Shown here piece by piece: positions 15,676 through 23,807 of a stretch of DNA of 64,000 nucleotides. Below the pieces are notes generated by a model. It had not been told where the DNA came from. It saw only the letters and a list, made by a program, of their open reading frames with translations, and did not search any database. The translations under genes were made by a program, and so were the position numbers. The DNA lies in the NCBI GenBank assembly GCA_002840535.1, contig PHBH01000010.1, forward strand, positions 248,001 to 312,000. Reading direction: 5' to 3'. This stretch comes from Deltaproteobacteria bacterium HGW-Deltaproteobacteria-15. GTDB lineage: Bacteria; Desulfobacterota; DSM-4660; Desulfatiglandales; HGW-15. Numbering within the stretch: position 1 is the first letter of the stretch; each line of letters opens with the position of its first letter.

Positions 15676-18519
15676 TTACTGCACACTGCCTGCCGTCTTA
15701 TTCAATATCTTCCTCAAAAACTGCCCCGTATAAGATCCCTCCGCCTTTGCGACCTCTTCCGGCGTGCCGGCAGCCACGAGATAACCGCCCCTGTCCCCGC
15801 CTTCGGGTCCCAGATCGATAACATAATCCGCGGTCTTGATGACATCCAGGTTGTGCTCGATCACCAGTACCGTATTATTCAACTCCACCAGATGGTTCAG
15901 AACCTCGAGCAACTTCCGGATATCCGCGAAATGAAGACCGGTGGTGGGTTCGTCCAGGAGATAGAGCGTCTTCCCCGTATCCCTCTTGCTCAGTTCCCTG
16001 GAGAGCTTCACCCTCTGGGCTTCGCCTCCTGAGAGGGTAGTGGCCGGCTGCCCGAGCCTTACATAGCCGAGCCCCACATCGATCAAGGTTTTCAAACGGG
16101 TGCGTATGGCCGGGACGTGCTCAAAGAAAGCAAAGGCCTGGTTGACAGTCATATCGAGGATTGCGGCGATGTGATATCCCTTATACTTGATTTCAAGGGT
16201 GTCCCGATTGAATCGAAGACCCTTGCAGGACTCGCAGGTGACATAGACATCGGGCAAGAAGTGCATTTCTATGCGGATGATTCCGTCGCCGTTGCATGTT
16301 TCGCATCGGCCGCCCTTCACATTGAAGCTGAATCTTCCGGGCTTATATCCCCTCATTCTGGATTCGGGAAGCATGGCAAAGAGCTCTCGAATCGGATTGA
16401 AGAGACCTGTATATGTGGCGGGGTTTGAGCGCGGGGTCCTTCCGATCGGGCTCTGGTCGATATTGATTACCTTGTCCACATGCTGTATCCCGCGCACTTT
16501 CTCCACGCGTCCTGACTTCATCTTCGACCGATAGAGGTTCTGGGCGAGGGCCGGATAGAGGATTTCGTTCACGAGGCTGCTTTTCCCTGATCCGGATACG
16601 CCGGTCACACAGACGAGCGCGCCAAGAGGGACTTTCACAACGATGTTTTTTAAATTGTTCTGGGCCGCGCCTTCTATGAACAAGGACGCTCCGTTTCCCC
16701 TCCTGCGCGAAGGGGGAACGGGTATGGTGACCTTTTCCGAGAGATACTGTCCTGTGAGTGAGGCCGGGCTTGCAAGCAGCTTCTCCGGAACCCCTTCGAA
16801 CACGACTTCTCCTCCCAGCACGCCTGCGCCGGGGCCGATGTCGATCACATGATCGGCTGAAAGGATGGTCTCCGCATCATGCTCCACTACAAGGACCGTG
16901 TTTCCAAGGTCTCTCAATCTCCTCAGATTCTCGAGCAGTCGAAGATTGTCCCTCTGGTGCAGGCCGATGCTCGGTTCATCGAGCACATACAGGACCCCTG
17001 CAAGTCCTGAACTGATCTGTGTGGCGAGCCTGATTCTCTGGTCTTCGCCGCCGGAGAGGGTCGATGAAGGGCGATCGAGCGAAAGGTATTCAAGCCCCAC
17101 GCTCATGAGGAATCCGATCCGCTCGCGGATCTCCTTGAGGATTCTTCCTGCAATCTGCATCTCCTGGGTGCTCAGCCGGAGACTCTGAAAGAACTCGAGC
17201 ACCTGTTCAATGGACATGGCCGTGATCGCCACGATCGACCGGTCCTGGATCGTCACGCTCAGACTGATGGGCTTTAATCTCGCTCCATTGCAGGCAGGGC
17301 AGGGGCGAAAATCCATATACCCCTCGAGTTCCTCCCTGATCTGGTAAGAATCGGTCTCATGGTACCGCCGTTCCAGGTTGGGGATGATCCCCTCGAATGG
17401 TCTCTTGAAATAATGGCGTCGCTTGTCCTGCTCATATCGGAACTTGATCTCCTCCTCTCCGGACCCGTAGAGGAATACCTGCTGAATCTTCTCAGGAAGA
17501 TCCTTGAAGGGGGTATATCCATCGATCCCGTAGTGAGAGCAGATGGCATCCAACATCTGATGAAAATAGAGAGATTGGCGATTTGCCCACGGGGCAAGTG
17601 CGCCTTCCTTGGGAGAAAGGTTGGGGTCGGGAACGATCAGGGCAGGGTCGAAATACCGCTTGTTGCCGAGCCCGCCGCATTCGGGACACGCCCCCTGGGG
17701 GTTGTTGAAGGAGAACATCTGCGGGGTCAGCTCGGGAATGCTGATTCCACATTTCTTGCAGGCGGCCTTCCTGCTGAAATAGATCTCCCTGGAGCCCACT
17801 ACGTCCACCATGGCCTGACCTTCCGAAAGGCTCAGGGTGAGTTCCAGGGAATCGGTCAACCGCCGCTGTATTTCCTTATGAAGAACAAGGCGGTCGACCA
17901 CAACGCTGATGTCATGCTTCCTGTTCTTTTCAAGTGCTATATTTTCCTCGAGCAGCCGGATTTCGCCGTCGATCCTCGCCCTGGTGAAGCCATCCTTTCT
18001 GAGCCTCTGAAGGAGTTGTGCATGCTCTCCTTTCTTGCCTTCGATCAAAGGCGCCAGCATCTGGATCCTGGCGCCTTCAGGCAGACCGAGAATCCTGTCC
18101 ACCATCTGCTGCGTGGTCTGAGGGGAGATCTCCTGGCCGCATCCCGGGCAATGGGGGCGGCCGACCCGCGCAAAGAGAAGACGAAGGTAATCGTAAATCT
18201 CGGTGGCGGTGCCCACTGTGGAGCGGGGGTTTCGGGATGTGGATCTTTGCTCTATGGCGACTGCAGGAGAGAGCCCTTCTATGGAATCCACATCGGGTTT
18301 GTCCATCTGTTCCAAAAACTGTCGGGCATAGGCGGAAAGAGACTCCACATAGCGCCTCTGTCCCTCCGCATAGATGGTGTCAAAGGCCAGGGAGGATTTC
18401 CCGGAACCCGACAATCCGGTGATCACGACAAGCTTGTTGCGGGGAATATCGATGGAGATGTTTTTGAGGTTGTGCTGCCTTGCACCTCGAATTTTGATGA
18501 AGTTGGAGTTATTGCTCAT
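15676..18519 (-). CDS. uvrA: Excinuclease ABC subunit A
   Basis: The damage-recognition ATPase of nucleotide excision repair. At 947 residues it has normal length, with both ABC modules (Walker [10 protein letters not shown] near residue 35 and GVSGSGKSS near 640) and the zinc fingers CPECGGLG and CETCNGDG...CESCKG. The first ABC signature reads LSGGEDQRI where LSGGESQRI is usual; the second, LSGGEAQRV, is standard. The start codon lies directly in an intergenic repeat and has no clear ribosome-binding site. The 3' end (GSVQ and stop) is read from a GCAGTAA-type repeat. No uvrB or uvrC is nearby, as is common. Confidence 0.97.
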   Translation of the reverse strand: MSNNSNFIKIRGARQHNLKNISIDIPRNKLVVITGLSGSGKSSLAFDTIYAEGQRRYVESLSAYARQFLEQMDKPDVDSIEGLSPAVAIEQRSTSRNPRSTVGTATEIYDYLRLLFARVGRPHCPGCGQEISPQTTQQMVDRILGLPEGARIQMLAPLIEGKKGEHAQLLQRLRKDGFTRARIDGEIRLLEENIALEKNRKHDISVVVDRLVLHKEIQRRLTDSLELTLSLSEGQAMVDVVGSREIYFSRKAACKKCGISIPELTPQMFSFNNPQGACPECGGLGNKRYFDPALIVPDPNLSPKEGALAPWANRQSLYFHQMLDAICSHYGIDGYTPFKDLPEKIQQVFLYGSGEEEIKFRYEQDKRRHYFKRPFEGIIPNLERRYHETDSYQIREELEGYMDFRPCPACNGARLKPISLSVTIQDRSIVAITAMSIEQVLEFFQSLRLSTQEMQIAGRILKEIRERIGFLMSVGLEYLSLDRPSSTLSGGEDQRIRLATQISSGLAGVLYVLDEPSIGLHQRDNLRLLENLRRLRDLGNTVLVVEHDAETILSADHVIDIGPGAGVLGGEVVFEGVPEKLLASPASLTGQYLSEKVTIPVPPSRRRGNGASLFIEGAAQNNLKNIVVKVPLGALVCVTGVSGSGKSSLVNEILYPALAQNLYRSKMKSGRVEKVRGIQHVDKVINIDQSPIGRTPRSNPATYTGLFNPIRELFAMLPESRMRGYKPGRFSFNVKGGRCETCNGDGIIRIEMHFLPDVYVTCESCKGLRFNRDTLEIKYKGYHIAAILDMTVNQAFAFFEHVPAIRTRLKTLIDVGLGYVRLGQPATTLSGGEAQRVKLSRELSKRDTGKTLYLLDEPTTGLHFADIRKLLEVLNHLVELNNTVLVIEHNLDVIKTADYVIDLGPEGGDRGGYLVAAGTPEEVAKAEGSYTGQFLRKILNKTAGSVQ

Positions 18520-18963
18520 TGGTCATTGGTCACTTGTCATTTGTCATTGTCATTTGGCTATCGAATATATTGAGGCCGCTCGTGGCGGGTTGCAGGTCGC
18601 GGGTAGCCCGTGATATATCCAATGCTCCGGCCCTTGCCCGATGGGTTTCGCGTTGCTCTACCCATCCTACGGTGCTTTATCAAAGCCGCTCGCGGCCGGT
18701 TGACGGTTGCGGGTTGTCGGTTGAGTTATCCGTCGCTCAGCAGGATTTCATCCTGCTTTGAACCAAAATCCGATGGGTACTGTTTCCTGCTAGGCGTTGA
18801 ATGGTGGATTCTGATTTTTCATTCAACGTTGGACGTTCGATGTTCGACGTTCATCTGTCAAGCCAGTACTCGGTTCTGCCGGGGTCTACTCATCCTGCGG
18901 TCCTGTCGGCTCTCTGGTCTCCGGTTTTCCCCGCCTTGGATATTGGACATTGGACATTCTCCG
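18520..18963. repeat. Mosaic of short intergenic repeats
   Basis: No gene is present in these 444 bases. They are built from several dispersed families: CATTTGTCATTG-type units (18520-18555), a near-palindrome running from ATGGGTTTCGCG to CTACCCATCC (18641-18672, repeated at 61973-62004 with three differences in 32 bases), CGCTCG/GCGGGTTG units, a GTTGGACGTTCGATGTTCG unit (18820-18854) and an ATTGGACATTGGACATT unit (about 18945-18958). The last part overlaps the pdxA stop. Confidence 0.7.
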
Positions 18964-19980
18964 TTACTGCTTACTGCTTACTTCTTTTCTGTTCCTTGCC
19001 ATCAGCACCGCCATTCGAACAGCCTCCTTCAAGCTGGATGGATCGGCCACCCCTTTTCCGGCAATGTCATACGCCGTCCCGTGATCCACAGAGGTGCGGA
19101 TGATGGGGAGACCCAGGGTGATGTTGACTGCATCGGAGAAGTGGAGCAGCTTGAGAGGGATCAGTCCCTGATCATGGTACATGGCTACGACCGCATCGAA
19201 CTGACCCTGAACCGCTCTGTAAAAAAGGGTATCTGCAGGAAAAGGGCCTTTGACATTATAGCCGTCCCTGCTCGCCTTTTCCATCGATGGTTTGATGATC
19301 TCTTCCTCCTCCGGTCCGAACAAACCTTCCTCTCCGGCATGGGGATTCAGGGCAGCCACCGCGATTCGCGGGTCTTTGAGCCCGAAGTCCTGGAAGAGCG
19401 CCTTCCCTGTGACGGTGATAGTCCTGAATATCCTTTCGGTGGTCAGGAGGAAAGGGACATCTTTTAACGCGCAATGAATTGTGACGAGGGCCACACGAAG
19501 CCTTTTCCCGGCAAGCATCATGACGTAGTCCCTGGCGCCGGTGATGCCGGCAATGAATTGGGTGTGTCCCTCATAAGGATATCCGGCTTGTTGCATCAGG
19601 GCCTTGTTGATGGGGCAGGTCACCACGGCGGCAATTTCCTTGCGGACAGCCATCTCCACTGCCTTCGCAACGCAGTCCATCATGGCCCTTCCTCCCTGCA
19701 CACGGGGAAATCCAGGGACCAGGCACTCCTTTTCCAGCCTGCAAATCGGCATCAGATCGATTTTGCCTTCGATGCCTTCAGCCTGGGCCGGGCCGTCGAC
19801 CTCCCGGATCTTGAGCCTGCTCTTGTCCTGAATGGCAAGCTCCAGGGCGCCGGGATCGCCCAGAACAAGAGGGCTGCAGATGTCATACATGGCACCATCG
19901 CCGAGAGCCTTGACAATGATTTCCGGGCCGATCCCTGCAGGATCACCCATAGTAATGCCGATGATTGGACGAGCATCCAT
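18964..19980 (-). CDS. pdxA: 4-hydroxythreonine-4-phosphate dehydrogenase
   Basis: An NAD-dependent enzyme of pyridoxal phosphate synthesis that oxidises 4-phosphohydroxy-L-threonine. The N terminus IIGITMGDPAGIGPEI is diagnostic, and the zinc-binding histidines appear in YEGHTQF, in LNPHAGEEG and in MYHDQG. The length of 338 is normal. The final residues EVSSKQ and the stop codon come from an AAGTAAGCAGTAAGCAGTAA-type repeat, so the true ancestral C terminus is slightly altered. The gene stands alone between repeat-rich gaps. PdxA-like proteins also occur in terephthalate-type pathways, but nothing nearby argues for that. Confidence 0.93.
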   Translation of the reverse strand: MDARPIIGITMGDPAGIGPEIIVKALGDGAMYDICSPLVLGDPGALELAIQDKSRLKIREVDGPAQAEGIEGKIDLMPICRLEKECLVPGFPRVQGGRAMMDCVAKAVEMAVRKEIAAVVTCPINKALMQQAGYPYEGHTQFIAGITGARDYVMMLAGKRLRVALVTIHCALKDVPFLLTTERIFRTITVTGKALFQDFGLKDPRIAVAALNPHAGEEGLFGPEEEEIIKPSMEKASRDGYNVKGPFPADTLFYRAVQGQFDAVVAMYHDQGLIPLKLLHFSDAVNITLGLPIIRTSVDHGTAYDIAGKGVADPSSLKEAVRMAVLMARNRKEVSSKQ

Positions 19981-20257
19981 CTCTTTTCCCCAATGCTATT
20001 CTAGCCATTTTTATCAGCTTTTTGGTTTTGGCTGTCAAACGGAATCTCGCCTTTCGGTATCTCCCTTGAAGGCATCGATGAAATCTTTGAGTGACTTTGC
20101 GTCCCCGGCTCAGGTCCAGGCAGGCTCAATCTGCGTGAGACTTCTTCTTTTTCGGACTTTTCACGGTTGTTGAATGGCGGTCAAAAGTCGGTTACACTAA
20201 ACCCCGGGTGAAACGAACGGAACAAGGTGTCTTTCGGACAGGAAAAGGAGATGGCCT

Positions 20258-20479
20258 ATGACACGAGCGGGCAATGCTGCGGTCATGAGTCTCATATTGC
20301 CTGGAGTGGGACAGATCTACAACGGGCATTTTCTGAGGGGAATCTTCTGGTTGATCATTACTCCGGGGTTCTGGATCGGATCCGGCGGCCTGCTCGGGTG
20401 GGTGTGTCACGTCATAGCCGCCCTGACTGCGTATCGAAAGGCTCGTGAGCTGGAGAAGCCAATCCGCAGCACGGAATAA
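20258..20479 (+). CDS. Small TM2-like membrane protein
   Basis: A 73-residue protein with two predicted membrane helices (about residues 8-22 and 28-56) joined by a short loop. The segment PGVGQIYNGHFLRGIFW resembles TM2-domain proteins, whose motif is PGxGQxYxG. The ATG at 20258 is preceded by AAAGGAGATGGCCT, a good ribosome-binding site. The C-terminal tail is charged. Function is unknown. It stands between pdxA and a permease gene with repeat-filled gaps on the right side. Confidence 0.8.
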   Translation: MTRAGNAAVMSLILPGVGQIYNGHFLRGIFWLIITPGFWIGSGGLLGWVCHVIAALTAYRKARELEKPIRSTE

Positions 20480-20600
20480 TGGAATTCTGGAAGGATGGAA
20501 TAATGTGAAGATTCAAAGGGCAGGAAACCCATACAGGAGTTGTTTCGAGACCCATCATTCCAGTACTCCATCATTCCAACATTCCGGTTCTACTTTCTGT
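20480..20600. repeat. Inverted GGAATTCTGGAAGG / CATTCCAGTACTCC repeat pair
   Basis: After the TM2-like gene, GGAATTCTGGAAGGATGGAA is followed about 60 bases later by CATTCCAGTACTCCATCATT, so the two parts form imperfect inverted repeats built from an ATTCCA unit. They could fold into a hairpin in the transcript. No coding frame is seen. Confidence 0.55.
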
Positions 20601-20665
20601 TGCCCTATTATCTGAAAAGTGGTTGAATCGACGACACACTTGGAAGGCGGTCTTTTACGCGGATT

Positions 20666-21805
20666 ATGGATTTCAGATTTTTCAGCCGTGAGAACTTGTT
20701 TGCATTCGCCTTCCTGGTTATCCTTGTCACCCTCATTGTGCTCACCGCCACTATCCTGAGCCCTTTTCTAGGCGATTTTCTCTGGGCCATTATCCTTGCC
20801 TTCACTTTTTATCCTCTCTTCATGCGGTTGAAAAACCTGCTGAGAGGCAGGGCTAACCTGGCTTCCTTCTTGCTGACGGCCGCGCTGCTGATAGCACTTG
20901 TTCTTCCCGGTTTCTTTGTGCTTATGAATGTCGGGCAGGAAGCAAAGAGGGTTTACCAGGCATTCTCCGGCTCAGGCATGGACTGGATCGAAAAAAGTCT
21001 TTCCGTCACGGAAAGATTCCCTTCAAGGTTCAAAGGGGTACTCGAAAAATTCGGCACAGAGCCCGAGCAGGCCGAGGCAATCCTGCGCAATGCGATCGAC
21101 GGCACGCTTAAGGCCATTCCCAAGTTCGTTGGGGAACAGGTCTCCGTCGTATTCAAAAACCTCGCTCTCTTTACTCTCCACGCCCTCTTTGTGGCCGTAG
21201 CCCTCTTCTTTTTCTTCAGGGACGGCGCACGATACGCCGGACTTCTTGTGGAACTCCTGCCTCTCGAGGCGAAATACAGCCAGGTGGCTGTGACGACATT
21301 CTCGAAAACGGTCACGGCAGTTGTCCGCGGGATGTTCATTACCGCTTTTTTGCAGGGGGTTCTTGCAGGAACGGGGTTTGCCATAGCGGGAGTGCCGGTA
21401 CCTGTGCTCCTGGGGATTCTCACTGCCGTCACTTCCATGATCCCTTTTCTGGGAGCAACATCCGTATGGCTTCCAGCCTCGATCTGGCTCCTGGTAGACG
21501 GACAGACCTTTTGGGGGATCGGACTTGCCCTTTACGGCCTGCTGATCGTGAGCACGGTCGACAACGTGCTCAAACCGCTGATCATCGGAGAAACCACGAA
21601 GATCCCCGTCTTTTTGCTTTTCTTCACGATACTGGGAGGATTGAAGGTTTACGGCGTTCTGGGCATCTTTCTTGGGCCGATCATCCTTGCAATGGGAATG
21701 GCCTTTCTCACCATTTACAAGGAGGTGTATCTGAAGCCTGCCCAGGAAAAAGCAAAGCTGAGCAGCGAGGAGACGAAATCGCAGAAAGTGCAGGCGGGTT
21801 TGTGA
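20666..21805 (+). CDS. AI-2E family (PerM-type) membrane permease
   Basis: A 379-residue integral membrane protein with about seven to eight helices. Two helices at the N terminus (FAFAFLVILVTLIVLTATIL and neighbours), a long amphipathic middle domain (about residues 90-165) and a C-terminal membrane cluster with the family segments IPFLGATSVWLPA and DNVLKPLIIG mark it as AI-2E/UPF0118. Members export or transport small molecules or ions; the substrate of this one is unknown. The ATG at 20666 agrees with the family N terminus. Its short C-terminal tail is polar. It is convergent with the GAF-domain gene. Confidence 0.88.
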   Translation: MDFRFFSRENLFAFAFLVILVTLIVLTATILSPFLGDFLWAIILAFTFYPLFMRLKNLLRGRANLASFLLTAALLIALVLPGFFVLMNVGQEAKRVYQAFSGSGMDWIEKSLSVTERFPSRFKGVLEKFGTEPEQAEAILRNAIDGTLKAIPKFVGEQVSVVFKNLALFTLHALFVAVALFFFFRDGARYAGLLVELLPLEAKYSQVAVTTFSKTVTAVVRGMFITAFLQGVLAGTGFAIAGVPVPVLLGILTAVTSMIPFLGATSVWLPASIWLLVDGQTFWGIGLALYGLLIVSTVDNVLKPLIIGETTKIPVFLLFFTILGGLKVYGVLGIFLGPIILAMGMAFLTIYKEVYLKPAQEKAKLSSEETKSQKVQAGL

Positions 21806-21852
21806 GTTCCGTCCCCTCTCCTCCTGCAGTGTGATCTCACAGTACCGGCAGT

Positions 21853-22410
21853 TCAACAAGCCGGCTTAGGATCCATGGGGCACACTTTCCTGACCACCTC
21901 ATAGACGGACTGCACAGCGTTCCGGAGGCGGGCATAGCTCATGGCCACCCCAATCATTTCCGCCAGAATCTGAAGCGAGTCGATATCGCTCTCGGCAATG
22001 TCCCAGACCTGGTGGTGATACAGCCTCATCGCTCCAATGACCTCCTTGGAAAAAATAATCGGTATGGACGCAATAGCGGCTATTCCCTCCTTCCTGGCGT
22101 CTTCCGGGTATTGAAGAGCGGTGTGCTGGCTGACATCCTGCAGGATGATGGGTTCTCCTTTCAACGTTTCTCCAATGCTCTTGTCCGTCAGCAGAGGGCC
22201 TTTTGTGAGATACACATGGCTCAACCCGAAACTGGCAAGAAGCTCAAGTTCCTTTGCGTCCGGGTTGAAAAAAAAGATCGCACAGCCTTTCAGATCCAAG
22301 GACGAAACCAGTCTTTGAGCCAAATATGCCGCCATGCTGTCCAGACTGTCTGTTTCGGCAACGGACCTGGTCACCGCTTTCAGAATCTTCATCGTAATTT
22401 TCCCTTTCAT
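21853..22410 (-). CDS. GAF-domain protein
   Basis: A 185-residue protein that consists of one GAF sensory domain (about residues 20-165), with no kinase, cyclase or DNA-binding part. The features are SLDLKGCAIFFFNPDAKELELLAS-like strands, SIGETLKG and the ASIPIIFSKEVIGAMRLY core. It lies 20 bases downstream of the Usp-type gene and in the same direction, so the two are probably one transcript. GAF domains bind cyclic nucleotides, haem or other small ligands; no ligand signature is visible. The C-terminal helix ends in a Cys-rich turn (VRKVCPMDPKPAC), which might bind metal or form a disulfide. Confidence 0.8.
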   Translation of the reverse strand: MKGKITMKILKAVTRSVAETDSLDSMAAYLAQRLVSSLDLKGCAIFFFNPDAKELELLASFGLSHVYLTKGPLLTDKSIGETLKGEPIILQDVSQHTALQYPEDARKEGIAAIASIPIIFSKEVIGAMRLYHHQVWDIAESDIDSLQILAEMIGVAMSYARLRNAVQSVYEVVRKVCPMDPKPAC

Positions 22411-22430
22411 TTTTCATGTCCCCCTTTCTG

Positions 22431-22895
22431 CTAAGTGGCAACGCATACGACGATCTCTTTGACGGCATTCATCAATTGGTCATGAAGGCTGCGCGCAAAC
22501 AGCCTGGATACCTTGCCGGGTGTAATGCTCAGAACTACGATTTTATGGTGGCCCTCGAGTATGGCTGCTATTATCTCGTCAATGGTGCTGCGCTCCCTTT
22601 TCTTGAGGATAAAGGCCAGATGACTTCTGGGAAACCCGCTTCTTTCCAGATAATGAAGTGCGGCATTCAGGCCGGCCTCCTTTTTCCGGATCTCTTCGGT
22701 AAGGTAGAGAAGGCCGCTTTTCATTTTGCCGAGTTCGGGGCTACCGGTCATATCGATCTGCGGCACGGGAATGTAGGTGTGGAAGAGTGTGACCCTGACA
22801 TCCTCCAGATGTGAAAAGACATTGACGGTAAATTCAACCGCCTTTCCATCGTGGACTGTGAAGTTGTAAGGGATCAAGACGTTCATGGTAGCCAT
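22431..22895 (-). CDS. Universal stress protein-like protein
   Basis: A 154-residue protein of UspA type: N-terminal strand MNVLIPYNFT, the HTYIP segment after the second strand, and the C-terminal stretch KIVVLSITPGKVSRLFARSLHDQLMN where ATP-binding members have G-x2-G-x9-G-S/T. The glycine-rich ATP motif is not well kept, so it may not bind ATP. The ATG at 22895 is preceded by AAAGGAGG. It is the first gene of a short unit with the GAF-domain gene. The role is presumably stress-related signalling, but no partner is evident. Confidence 0.75.
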   Translation of the reverse strand: MATMNVLIPYNFTVHDGKAVEFTVNVFSHLEDVRVTLFHTYIPVPQIDMTGSPELGKMKSGLLYLTEEIRKKEAGLNAALHYLERSGFPRSHLAFILKKRERSTIDEIIAAILEGHHKIVVLSITPGKVSRLFARSLHDQLMNAVKEIVVCVAT

Positions 22896-22942
22896 GGCAC
22901 CCTCCTTTCGCCTTCAATGGTTGTTGGAGAAAGATGAACTCC

Positions 22943-23065
22943 TCATCCGATACTTCGTTTGAGACTCTCCAGCGCATTGACTCGTCTATAGGGAAGGGCC
23001 GGCGGCAATCGCCACGGCGCCTGCTGCTGCAGCGCCGCCTTCAAAGTCTCGGCCCAGGAAACCAT
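22943..23065 (-). CDS. Possible 40-residue small protein
   Basis: A minus-strand frame starting with ATG at 23065 reads MVSWAETLKAALQQQAPW, then RLPPALPYRRVNALESLKRSIG and stop. It has no ribosome-binding site beyond AAAGAG and no known relatives, but its composition is protein-like and it lies 47 bases upstream of the Usp-type gene in the same direction. It may equally be a leader or a chance frame. The remaining gap up to 23306 holds only a hairpin. Confidence 0.3.
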   Translation of the reverse strand: MVSWAETLKAALQQQAPWRLPPALPYRRVNALESLKRSIG

Positions 23066-23212
23066 TCAGGCTCTTTTGACAGGATGCAGGGATTCGCATG
23101 AACCTGGACCTCCTCAGGGGCATCCTCTTTCGGGTCTGGATCAGCATGCGGATTGAAGAGAGGTCGAAGTCGAGAAGAGGGAAGGGCTTAACCCGAAGGT
23201 GCTTTCACTCTA

Positions 23213-23246
23213 AAGCGAAGCTCTGGCAGTGTCAACGGCTTCGCTT
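23213..23246. other. Hairpin with 9-bp stem
   Basis: AAGCGAAGC at 23213-23221 pairs with GCTTCGCTT at 23238-23246 around a 16-base loop. It lies downstream of the small minus-strand gene at 23307-23522 and could mark its transcript end, but there is no U-tract. Confidence 0.4.
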
Positions 23247-23306
23247 CGCAGGAGGGTGCAACGTTAGGAAATACAAAAAGTTGGCGGAGAGATGAAGAGG
23301 TTTTGC

Positions 23307-23522
23307 TCAGCCGAGCTTGCGTATACAATCCTGGGGAAACCGGTGGGTCCCCCCAGTTCCTTCCAGCGTGACCTGGACCAGGGCGTCAGGGTCGTTGATG
23401 ACCATGTCCGGGTCTGTGACCACACCGGAATATCCCACATATTCGTTCATATATTCTTCCCATCTCTGATCGTCGGAACGCTGATGGATCTGAACTTTGT
23501 CTCCCTGGCGGAATGCTACCAT
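23307..23522 (-). CDS. Small hypothetical protein, possible SH3-like barrel
   Basis: A 71-residue acidic protein with the start MVAFRQGDKVQIHQRSDD, the turn GYSGVVTDPD and a C-terminal strand HRFPQDCIRKLG. The GDKVxI...YxGxVV pattern resembles KOW or small SH3-type barrels. The ATG at 23522 follows TGGAGGAAA at good spacing, which supports that it is translated. I do not recognise a named family. It stands alone upstream of the Usp-GAF pair. Confidence 0.6.
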   Translation of the reverse strand: MVAFRQGDKVQIHQRSDDQRWEEYMNEYVGYSGVVTDPDMVINDPDALVQVTLEGTGGTHRFPQDCIRKLG

Positions 23523-23578
23523 TGGGTTTCCTCCATTACTTGGGTCAGAAACAATTGCCTATCTTACAGCATGACGGC

Positions 23579-23745
23579 AGCAAATCCGAAGCACGAAATC
23601 CGAAATTCGAAACAATCCCTAATGACCAAAATTCAAATGATTTAAACAATCCATCGTATTTGGCAGGTTTGTTTCTGTCGTTTGGAACATTTGGCATTTG
23701 AATTTGTTTCGGATTTCGATATTCGGATTTCGAATCTGGGCAACG
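23579..23745. repeat. Inverted GAAATCCGAAATTCG repeat pair
   Basis: The stretch beginning CGAAATCCGAAATTCGAAAC near 23595 is complementary to TTTGTTTCGGATTTCG near 23705, with AATTCAAATG and CATTTGAATT between. Together they form nested inverted repeats over about 160 bases in the gap after the large flavoprotein gene. No coding sequence was found between 23523 and 23807. Confidence 0.65.
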
Positions 23746-23807
23746 GCAATTCAGTAAAACATACCTTCCGGGCTTAAGCCAAAGCCGGGTCTTCCGGGCC
23801 GGATTCT

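Noticed and set aside
23098-23295. A 65-codon plus-strand gene
   Set aside because: Basic, low-similarity peptide across a hairpin and repeat-like DNA, with no ribosome-binding site.
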